Assembly (NCBI GenBank): GCA_964421875.1
Contig: CAYQZD010000135.1
Coordinates: forward strand, 1 to 9,453
Source: CAYQZD01 sp964421875
GTDB taxonomy: Bacteria; Electryoneota; Tariuqbacteria; Tariuqbacterales; Tariuqbacteraceae
Direction of reading: 5' to 3'
Length of the DNA: 9,453 nucleotides
The notes below the pieces were generated by a model, which saw nothing but the letters and a program-made list of their open reading frames with translations, was not told the origin of the DNA and did not search any database. Below, piece after piece: positions 1-5,661 of the stretch. A program made the position numbers and the translations under genes. Every line of letters begins with the position of its first letter. Within the stretch, counting starts at the first letter, position 1.

Positions 1-147
1 TATCATTTTGAACAAGTCGATACCAAATCGTCCAAGTTAACACAGAATCTGGGAAGGCCTTATTTGTTGAATAATATGGTGTAACACTTTACTGATATGA
101 AGCATATTCGTCATCAGCAGTACGGCTGATACTTCTTTTCCGGAAGG

Positions 148-166
148 ATTCCGGCTGCGCCGGAAT
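148..166. repeat. Short stem-loop of the GTCATTCC...GGAATCC type
   Basis: Arms ATTCCGGC and GCCGGAAT are perfect complements over 8 bp around a 3-base loop. Read on the minus strand, with flanks, it begins GTCATTCCGGCG and ends GGAATCC, the same layout as the element at 1962-1990. Stem-loops of this general shape are scattered in many bacterial genomes. Confidence 0.7.
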
Positions 167-474
167 GACTATTTCACTTATGACTTCAGAAAGCTAAAGT
201 CTTACAATATGTTAAGTATAGGTTTGTATATCTTTGGATTACAATAATATCCATAACATACCGTGAATCATCTTACCGCAATTGTCACACAATTTTTTAC
301 CTTCTCGAATAGACTTTCAGAACTCCGGGACACAAACTTGAAATACAAATAAAAGCGACTGAGCGCAGGGACTCTGTTGCACAAAAAAGGATTGTTTTTT
401 ATATTCTCTGACAGTCTGCGAAGAGTTAACAGCGCATTTTAAAGATTTCGGCGGCCAGCCTACTTAAACCCTCA

Positions 475-501
475 TGCGAAGGTCTCTTTCGCGACCTCGC
501 A
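475..501. repeat. Imperfect stem-loop upstream of the phosphoesterase
   Basis: TGCGA (475-479) pairs with TCGCA (497-501) and GGTC (481-484) with GACC (493-496). A480 is bulged and the loop has eight bases. There is no T-tract on either side, so it is not an obvious terminator. It could be a dispersed palindrome or part of a 5' leader about 100 bases before the start codon. Confidence 0.4.
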
Positions 502-583
502 CAACTTAAAATGAAAATTCACTGCTCGCGAATTGATGATGCCGCTATTTTCAGAGTAAATCATAATAATTCCGCACATTTTT

Positions 584-589
584 AAGGAG
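584..589 (+). promoter_or_regulatory. Ribosome binding site supporting a GTG start
   Basis: AAGGAG lies 11 bases before the GTG at 601. No in-frame ATG sits closer; the next one (M16 at 646) falls inside the first membrane segment. This site therefore supports GTG as the true start. Confidence 0.6.
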
Positions 590-600
590 AAATCCAGCCT

Positions 601-1752
601 GTGGATAATCTGAGAGGATTCATCATTTTCATCACTATTGCCCTTATGGTATATAGCGGAATCAACGCCTACATTTACGCCCGGATAATCCAGTCAGCGG
701 CGCTGAGCGGATTTTGGGGGGGAGGGCTTAAAGCGGTATTACTGTTGCTCATCCTCGCTTTCCCGCTCAGCAGAATTTTCGGAAGCCATCTCCCCGGTGA
801 AAAAACATTGATCTGGATCGGGTCGCTCTGGCTGGGGGTGATGTTTTATGGATTCATCATAGTGTTAATTGTCGATATCTTCAGACTGGTCAATTATATC
901 ATCCCTTTCCACCCTTCATTCATGATGAATAATCCGCTTCAGACCGGAAGGATTATACTGGCGGGCGGGGCGCTGGCGATGGCTGTCCTGCTGATAGCGG
1001 GTTATATCAACTCCCTCCATCCGGCGGTCAAAGAGTATGTTATCCCGCTTAAGGGTCTTCACCCCTCAGTTTCTGAATACCGCATCGTGGTCTTCTCTGA
1101 CCTCCATTTGGGCGCTCTGGTGGGAAAGGCGCGGCTGGAAAAAGTGGTGGAGAAGGTTAACCGTGCAAATCCCGACCTCTGCGTCATCGCCGGCGATCTT
1201 TTCGATGAATCCCTGACTAAAGTCGAATGGGCTTCCGAACCGCTGTCGAAAATCAAGGCCCGGGACGGCGTTTTCGCGGTTACCGGTAATCACGAGTATT
1301 ACATCGGCGTGGAGAAAGCCGTCGGTTTCATGGAAAAGGCAGGGATCACTGTCCTGCGTAATCGGGCGGTGGAAATCGGCGGATTCTTGACCTTAGCAGG
1401 ATTGAATGACGCCACCGGCGCCAGCCAGCGCCGGGACGAACAAATCCCCATCTCCGGCATCCTGGGAAACATAAATCCGCATCTGCCGGTAATAATGATG
1501 CACCACACCCCAATCAGGCTGAACGAAGCTGCCAGCGCTGGAGTCAGCCTTATGATTACCGGGCACACCCACAACGGCCAGTTGTGGCCGGCAGGGTATA
1601 TCGCCCATGCGGTCTATAAATTGGCGCCGGGATTGTCGATAAGAGGGGGAATGTATGTGCTGAATTCTTCCGGCGCCGGAACCTGGGGACCGCCGGCGCG
1701 GATAGGTTCCACTCCGGAAATTTCCCTGCTGAGTCTGATACCGGGAGAATAG
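601..1752 (+). CDS. Membrane-anchored metallophosphoesterase (YkuE/YaeI-like)
   Basis: The 383-residue protein has about four hydrophobic segments (roughly residues 5-28, 42-60, 70-97 and 117-137), then a calcineurin-like catalytic domain from about 160. All metal-binding blocks are present: SDLHLG (D167, H169), GDLFD (D199, D202), GNHE (229-232), HH (301-302) and GHTHNGQ (321-327). This order, with the C-terminal glycine-rich stretch and TPEI near 371, fits the COG1408 family. Members hydrolyse phosphoester or pyrophosphate bonds using two metal ions. Some relatives act on lipid-linked substrates, including the chlamydial UDP-2,3-diacylglucosamine hydrolase LpxG, but the substrate here cannot be read from sequence. 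If the membrane segments anchor it, the catalytic domain probably lies at the membrane surface. It starts with GTG, ends with TAG and is transcribed toward the secreted-protein genes, with no sign of co-transcription with them. Family assignment is secure; substrate is unknown. Confidence 0.93.
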   Translation: MDNLRGFIIFITIALMVYSGINAYIYARIIQSAALSGFWGGGLKAVLLLLILAFPLSRIFGSHLPGEKTLIWIGSLWLGVMFYGFIIVLIVDIFRLVNYIIPFHPSFMMNNPLQTGRIILAGGALAMAVLLIAGYINSLHPAVKEYVIPLKGLHPSVSEYRIVVFSDLHLGALVGKARLEKVVEKVNRANPDLCVIAGDLFDESLTKVEWASEPLSKIKARDGVFAVTGNHEYYIGVEKAVGFMEKAGITVLRNRAVEIGGFLTLAGLNDATGASQRRDEQIPISGILGNINPHLPVIMMHHTPIRLNEAASAGVSLMITGHTHNGQLWPAGYIAHAVYKLAPGLSIRGGMYVLNSSGAGTWGPPARIGSTPEISLLSLIPGE

Positions 1753-1833
1753 CTAAAAGACTAGAGCGATTCCTAAAAGGGGCTGTTTCCCAAATCAATT
1801 TTCGCTTTATTATCTTAGTTTACAGATAGAGGT

Positions 1834-1905
1834 GTAGGGATTTGATTTATCAAATCCCTTGTAATACAATAACTTAAAACCGGGCTTGATAAATCAAGCC
1901 CCTAC
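1834..1905. repeat. 72-bp composite palindrome with GTAGGG/CCCTAC ends
   Basis: Two hairpins lie in inverted orientation. The left one (1837-1858) has 10-bp arms GGGATTTGAT/ATCAAATCCC around TT. The right one (1882-1901) has 9-bp arms GGGCTTGAT/ATCAAGCCC around AA. The outer ends are GTAGGG (1834-1839) and CCCTAC (1900-1905). Both hairpins share the 12-base core TTGATTTATCAA when read from the same side, flanked by AT...AT in one and GC...GC in the other. The structure resembles a REP doublet or a very small non-autonomous element. Confidence 0.75.
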
Positions 1906-1961
1906 TTTCCGCCCTTGAAGTATTTCGGCAACACGCCCTAAAAAAGGTTGTCCTATGATTT

Positions 1962-1990
1962 GTCACTCCTGCGTAAGCAGGAATCCAGAG
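1962..1990. repeat. Dispersed stem-loop, GTCACTCCTGC...GCAGGAATCC
   Basis: TCCTGC (1967-1972) pairs with GCAGGA (1977-1982) around a GTAA loop. Flanks GTCA and ATCCAGAG match the widespread GTCATTCC-type intergenic stem-loop. It is a second copy of the element at 148-166, in the opposite orientation. Confidence 0.75.
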
Positions 1991-2084
1991 ATTCTTCACT
2001 TCTTTCAGAAGGATATAACAGGGAATTTTACATTGTCTGATGGAATCTCCTAATTCGATAGCATATTCTATAATAATAATCGTT

Positions 2085-2112
2085 TGGTGTCGAGTGCGGA
2101 GACTCGACACCA
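2085..2112. repeat. Perfect 11-bp stem-loop
   Basis: TGGTGTCGAGT (2085-2095) and ACTCGACACCA (2102-2112) are exact complements around the loop GCGGAG. It lies about 70 bases past the stop of the broken minus-strand gene. No T-run follows on either strand, so it looks more like a dispersed palindrome than a Rho-independent terminator. Confidence 0.7.
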
Positions 2113-2184
2113 CGGCTATATAAAATTTGGAAACAGGCACAACTTCAAGTAAAACAATACATATCTACCAGCATAACTTCACGC

Positions 2185-3560
2185 CTATTTCAGCAGCAGC
2201 AGTTTCCGTGTCCGGGTGAAATCCCCAGATGTCAATTTCACAAAATACACGCCTGAAGCCGTTGAGGAGGCGTCCCACACCACTTTGCTCATCCCCGCAG
2301 GATAGTATCCTTCCGCTAGGACTGCAACTTCTCGCCCCGTGATGTTGTATATTGCAAGTCTTATATCACCAGGGCGCTCGATGGTGAAGGAGACCAGCGA
2401 ATGCTGGTTGAAGGGATTGGGGGAGGCGCTTATAGATATCGATTTTTTTGGAATTTCCATAGAAACGGGGTCGAATGACCCCTCGAACCAGCCATAAACG
2501 GCCCAATCACTTTTGCACATCAAACCAGTCACCCCGGCCAGTTTCTCAAAGGGGAAATTGTCGCACGCGACAATTGAATCCGGGTAAACTCCGACGTTGC
2601 CAATGTAGTTATAATTCCCCGAAGGCGCAATTCTCGGAACTTATTGGGTGATTTCTCTTGTGATGGTCGTTCCAGCGGGTATTGTCAAGCCGGTACGCAG
2701 GACCAACGGTCCGTGGGTATTCCCATTGGGTAAAACAACTTCCGTCCAAGCGTCATAATTAATGGGATTACTAATTATATTTTCCACATAAGCATCGAAA
2801 ACGAAGGTTCCACCACCAGATGGTATTAAAACGGGTGGATTATGAGGAGTAAGGGTTATAGTAAGCGGAGCCGGTTCGCCGAAGCGAATTAAGAAAATGT
2901 CTTCATCACCACCATCGATGAATTGTATGGATCCATTGACGATATATCCTCCATCCCTGGTTTGCTGAACGCTATATGGATAATCCCTGTAGCCTCTATC
3001 AATTATGTGTGTCCAAACTGAATCCCCATCAGCATCGGTCTTTAATAATACTCCATCATATTCATTATTACCAAAACCAGCATACCCGGCAACTATATAT
3101 CCCTCGTCCCTGGTTTGCTGAACGCTATAGCCTTTATCGAAACCACTTCCCCCGTATGTGCGCGCCCATACCGAATCCCCGTTTGCATCTGTCTTAATTA
3201 AGAGAACATCATAATTGCCCGAGCTGTATGATCCGGTATATCCAGCAATGATATATCCCCCATCGGTAGTCTGCTGAACGCTCTGGGCTCTATCCTCAAA
3301 GAGTCCTCCGAAGGTCCGCGCCCAAACCGAATCACCATTTATATTAGTCTTAATCAAATAGACATCACAACCCCAGGGGCCATATGACATGGTCCATCCA
3401 GCGATAATAAATCCCCCATCGGTAGTCTGCTGAACACTTCTACCTACATCATCTGCGTATCCTCCTACACTTTAGTCCACAGGATGTCAGGCGGCTGGGG
3501 CTGGGCGAATAAGGCCGACGCCAATATGATACTCACAATGAGAAGCAATAAACAGCGCAT
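2185..3560 (-). pseudogene. Broken T9SS-secreted propeller-repeat protein
   Basis: The ancestral gene starts at ATG 3560 behind a strong ribosome binding site and encodes a signal peptide (residues 1-20, ending LFAQ). Four ~52-residue repeats follow (2881-3488), then the conserved ~110-residue module (about 2545-2865) and a T9SS type A sorting domain ending in LLLLK at 2185. Two lesions break it. A one-base deletion near 3465-3467 turns the expected Tyr-Gly-Gly codons into TAG after 31 residues. An in-frame TAA at 2641-2643 replaces the codon that is Tyr (TAT) in the 5662-7671 paralogue and Met in the 7784 paralogue; the frame continues past it with clear homology (VPRIAPSGNY). The open piece beginning at M 3390 lacks a signal peptide and a plausible start. 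It also has only four blades against seven in its neighbour. Either lesion alone would prevent secretion through the sorting domain. Sequencing or assembly error is possible for one lesion, less so for both. Confidence 0.88.
2881..3488 (-). repeat. Four propeller-type repeats of about 52 residues
   Basis: Each unit (52, 52, 51 and about 50 residues, with the deleted base restored in the first) follows the pattern D-x-(L/V)W-x-(R/K)-x-(Y/F)GG, SVQQT-x-DGGYI, D-V-x-LIKTD-x-x-G. Unit four is worn: IIDR replaces the usual YGG segment. Confidence 0.8.
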
Positions 3561-3563
3561 TTT

Positions 3564-3571
3564 CTCCTCCT
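3564..3571 (-). promoter_or_regulatory. Strong ribosome binding site of the broken gene
   Basis: Read on the minus strand, AGGAGGAG precedes ATG 3560 by a few bases. Its good condition fixes the original start and suggests that the decay is recent. Confidence 0.75.
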
Positions 3572-3601
3572 GTAATTTTTTGTTACCATTTGATTTGCCT
3601 T

Positions 3602-3666
3602 GTAGGGCGGCTGATTCAGATCCGCCGGTAAAGCGTATATTGTCGGCATTGAATAAGCCGGCCTAC
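3602..3666. repeat. 65-bp inverted-repeat element overlapping a stop codon
   Basis: The ends 3602-3619 and 3649-3666 match as inverted repeats at 15 of 18 positions, both beginning GTAGG when read inward. Each end also folds on itself (GGCGG/CCGCC on the left; GCCGGC/GCCGAC with one mismatch on the right). The right end contains the TAG stop codon of the minus-strand gene that ends at 3663. The layout matches the element at 1834-1905. Confidence 0.65.
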
Positions 3667-5480
3667 TTCACTAACAATAGCTTCCTCACCTGCTTGATAC
3701 TCCCCACTTCCAACTTGGCGAAATACACTCCGCTCGCCAAATCCTCTTCATAGAAAAGCATCGAATGATTCCCTTCCGGCAGCCAGCCGTCAATGAGCCG
3801 CGCCACTTCCCTCCCCGTGATGTCGTAAACCGATAATCTAATATGACTTACAGCTTGCAGCTTGAAGCTGATAGCTGTCGAAGCGTTGAAGGGATTGGGG
3901 GAGGCAGACAGGATGATTCGTTCTGTTTCGAAGCCGGATTGCGCTCCCGTACCGAGAAGACCGTCGGGGTTACGAGTTGACATATTTTCGCCGGGCAGTT
4001 TTATGAAATAAAATCTGTCGGAGGAATATACGGAATCCGGATAGACACCGGCGCTGCCCCTGAAGAAGTAGTTCCCTCCCGGCGCGGAGGGGGGCAGGGT
4101 ATGGGTGATTTCCCGAATGAGGTTTTCCCCGGCTTGCAGGGTCAATCCGGTTCGTAGGAAAGCCGGGAGCAGAATACGGCCGTTGGGGAGTGTAAGCTGG
4201 GCCCAGACATCGAAGACCTGGGCGGTTTGGCGCGAGTTTACTATATTGACCCTAAAGGTCACATCTCCGCCGCTTGAGGGGACATTGATGGGGGTAGCTC
4301 CGGGGGTGATGGTCAGGAATACCTGAGTTTCGCTCTGGAAGCGCAGGAGGTAGAGGTCGGGATTCTGAGGCGTCCCGGTGTAACCCGCTGTCACAAAACC
4401 ACCGTCCTGCGCGCGTTGGATGTAGTAAGCTCCCTCCTCGGTTTGAGCGCCGCCGATAATCATACTCCACAGCGAATCGCCGCCGGAGTCGGTTTTGACC
4501 AGCATTATATCGCCGGTCAGCCCGCTGTAGGAGAAGGTGGTCCCGGCGATGATGAATCCGCCGTCAGGACACTCAATCACGCTCTGGCCGAGTTCTTCAT
4601 AAGGTCCGCCGAAGGTTTTGGTCCAGAGGGTGTCGCCGGAAGGATCGGTTCGGATGAGATAGAAGTCGCTGTAACCTGCTCCGAAGGAGTGGGTGGTTGC
4701 GGCGGCGATAAATCCGCCGTCACGGGTCTGGCGCACTGAATTGCCGATATCGGTTTGGGTTCCGCCGATGGTTTTTTCCCAGACTAAGCGTCCCTCATCG
4801 TCGATTTTAACCAGGAAAACTTCCCCGCCGTTAGTATATCCCAGGCCGGTGTAGCCGGTTGCGATATAGCCGCCGTCTGAGGTTTTATCGATACAGTGCG
4901 CCCCGCTGAATCCCCAGTTCGATATGGGATTCACCCACTGAAAATCGCCGCCGGAATCGACCTTCATCAGTAAGAAGTAAGAGGAGGTGTTAAAGAATCC
5001 GTAGTAATATCCTGCGACTACAAATCCACCGTCATCCGCTTCGACCACGCTGTAAGCGGTTTCGTCCAGTGTGTCTCCGTAGGTGAAGGTCCACAGCGTA
5101 TCGCCGATGGAGTCGGTCCTGATAAGATAGATGTCGGCTTCTCCGCCGCCATAGGAGTATGTTCCTCCCGCAACGATATACCCTCCGTCGGCGGTTTGGC
5201 GGACGCATCTTGCGAAGTCGCTGTCAATCCCGCCGTAAATCCTGCTCCACAGCGTGTCCCCATCGCTGTCGGTTTTAAGCAGTAGTATGTCGCTCCATCC
5301 CGCGCCGTAGGAGTCTGTGCCGCCCACCGCTATGAATCCTCCGTCTGCGGTTGGTTGGACGCAGAAGGCGGAATCGGCTCCGGCGCCGCCGTAGGTTCGG
5401 GTCCAAAGGGAATCGGGCTGGGCTTGAACGGCGGATATAATTAGTATTGTAAGACAGATTGTCGTGATGCAGTGTTTCAT
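3663..5480 (-). CDS. T9SS-secreted seven-bladed propeller-repeat protein
   Basis: The 605-residue protein has a signal peptide (residues 1-20, ending AVQA). Seven tandem repeats of 52 residues follow (23-74, 75-126, 127-178, 179-230, 231-282, 283-334 and about 335-384), each with LW near its start, DGGF or DGGY in the middle and a (K/R)TD-x-x-G end. Seven equal units strongly suggest a closed seven-bladed beta-propeller, related in layout to delta-60 or SBBP repeats. A conserved module (about 388-497, with GVYPDSV at 478-484) and a T9SS type A sorting domain (about 522-605; SPNPFN, YDITGREVA, GVYFAKL) complete it. The sorting domain implies export across the outer membrane and attachment or release. 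The propeller may bind ligands or partners; no catalytic residues are evident. The start lacks a clear Shine-Dalgarno, unlike its neighbours. Its module is the most divergent of the four, and it lacks the W...GW motif that follows the module in the other three. The stop codon lies within an inverted repeat. Confidence 0.92.
   Translation of the reverse strand: MKHCITTICLTILIISAVQAQPDSLWTRTYGGAGADSAFCVQPTADGGFIAVGGTDSYGAGWSDILLLKTDSDGDTLWSRIYGGIDSDFARCVRQTADGGYIVAGGTYSYGGGEADIYLIRTDSIGDTLWTFTYGDTLDETAYSVVEADDGGFVVAGYYYGFFNTSSYFLLMKVDSGGDFQWVNPISNWGFSGAHCIDKTSDGGYIATGYTGLGYTNGGEVFLVKIDDEGRLVWEKTIGGTQTDIGNSVRQTRDGGFIAAATTHSFGAGYSDFYLIRTDPSGDTLWTKTFGGPYEELGQSVIECPDGGFIIAGTTFSYSGLTGDIMLVKTDSGGDSLWSMIIGGAQTEEGAYYIQRAQDGGFVTAGYTGTPQNPDLYLLRFQSETQVFLTITPGATPINVPSSGGDVTFRVNIVNSRQTAQVFDVWAQLTLPNGRILLPAFLRTGLTLQAGENLIREITHTLPPSAPGGNYFFRGSAGVYPDSVYSSDRFYFIKLPGENMSTRNPDGLLGTGAQSGFETERIILSASPNPFNASTAISFKLQAVSHIRLSVYDITGREVARLIDGWLPEGNHSMLFYEEDLASGVYFAKLEVGSIKQVRKLLLVK
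3851..3878. repeat. Degenerate heptad tract in the sorting domain
   Basis: Four consecutive 7-mers (CAGCTTG, CAGCTTG, AAGCTGA, TAGCTGT) encode part of the SFKLQAV segment. The same tract, slightly changed, occurs at 5850-5877 and 7972-7999. Confidence 0.45.
4329..5414 (-). repeat. Seven tandem 156-bp coding repeats
   Basis: Protein repeats of 52 residues give a DNA period of 156 bp. The copies have diverged clearly from each other (YGG, DGG and TD-x-x-G are the steady positions), so this is an old duplication rather than a fresh tandem array. Blade four is the most divergent, with SNWGF where YGG is expected. Confidence 0.88.
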
Positions 5481-5531
5481 AGTATCCCGTAATTGTTCGT
5501 AGTGCAGGGAAAAAGGTGGAGGAACGTTAAA

Positions 5532-5560
5532 AAATTAGGGAAATTATGGGAGAATGTCAA
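5532..5560 (-). promoter_or_regulatory. Possible promoter of the seven-bladed protein gene
   Basis: On the minus strand a perfect TTGACA (5555-5560) is followed after 17 bases by TAATTT (5532-5537), about 50 bases before ATG 5480. The -10 box is poor and the lineage's promoter consensus is unknown, so this is tentative. It lies just after the terminator at 5594-5625, which is where a new promoter would be needed. Confidence 0.3.
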
Positions 5561-5593
5561 AATATTGGTCATTCGAACCGGTATCGAGGCAGC

Positions 5594-5625
5594 AAAAAAT
5601 CCCACGCTGTAGGTGCGCGGGATTT
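5594..5625 (-). terminator. Rho-independent terminator after the FG-GAP protein gene
   Basis: AAATCCCACGC (5597-5607) pairs with GCGCGGGATTT (5615-5625) over 11 positions with one mismatch, around a 7-base loop. On the minus strand the stem runs directly into six T residues. It lies about 35 bases past the stop at 5662, so it should separate that gene's transcript from the next gene down. Confidence 0.8.
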
Positions 5626-5661
5626 AAGAAAACTCAGTTGTTTAAAGCAAAGATCAATAAC

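Larger units (their letters stand above)
1..600. other. 600-bp stretch without a recognisable gene
   Basis: No open frame of credible length, tRNA or rRNA could be seen on either strand. The stretch contains two short stem-loops (148-166 and 475-501) and, at its right end, the ribosome binding site of the phosphoesterase gene. I could not place a convincing promoter for that gene: candidate -35/-10 pairs between 500 and 580 have wrong spacing. The region may hold an unrecognised small RNA or decayed sequence, but nothing specific supports that. Confidence 0.6.
1753..2184. other. Convergent intergenic region rich in palindromes
   Basis: This 432-bp gap separates the phosphoesterase (+) from the broken secreted-protein gene (-), so both 3' ends face into it. 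No gene is credible here. The minus-strand open frame across 1874-2140 reads through palindromic repeats and contains the peptide WIPAYAGVT, which is what a GTCATTCC-type repeat encodes by chance. The gap holds three palindromic elements, listed separately. They may help end transcription from both sides, though none carries a clear T-tract. Confidence 0.7.

Noticed and set aside
500..580. Sigma-70-like promoter before the phosphoesterase (TTGATG with CATAAT)
   Set aside because: The boxes are about 23 bases apart, too far for a standard promoter.
1770..1800. Terminator directly after the phosphoesterase (GGGGCTGTTTCCC)
   Set aside because: The stem is only three or four pairs and no T-tract follows.
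1874..2140. An 88-codon open frame on the minus strand in the convergent gap
   Set aside because: It runs through palindromic repeats, including WIPAYAGVT from a GTCATTCC-type element, and has no ribosome binding site or family resemblance.
2185..2532. A 115-codon frame as a small secreted protein
   Set aside because: It is only the sorting domain end of the broken gene, in the same frame as the part upstream of the TAA.
2641..3390. The 249-codon frame as a gene of its own
   Set aside because: It begins in the middle of a repeat, lacks a signal peptide and ribosome binding site, and joins a signal peptide segment after correcting one base; it is part of the broken gene at 2185-3560.
3465..3480. 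Programmed -1 frameshift at GTG TAG GAG
   Set aside because: No X-XXY-YYZ slippery site is present, and a second nonsense lesion lies downstream in the same gene, so decay is the simpler reading.
2881..5414. CRISPR-like array from the regular 156-bp period
   Set aside because: The repeats are coding, far too long and divergent, with no separate spacers.
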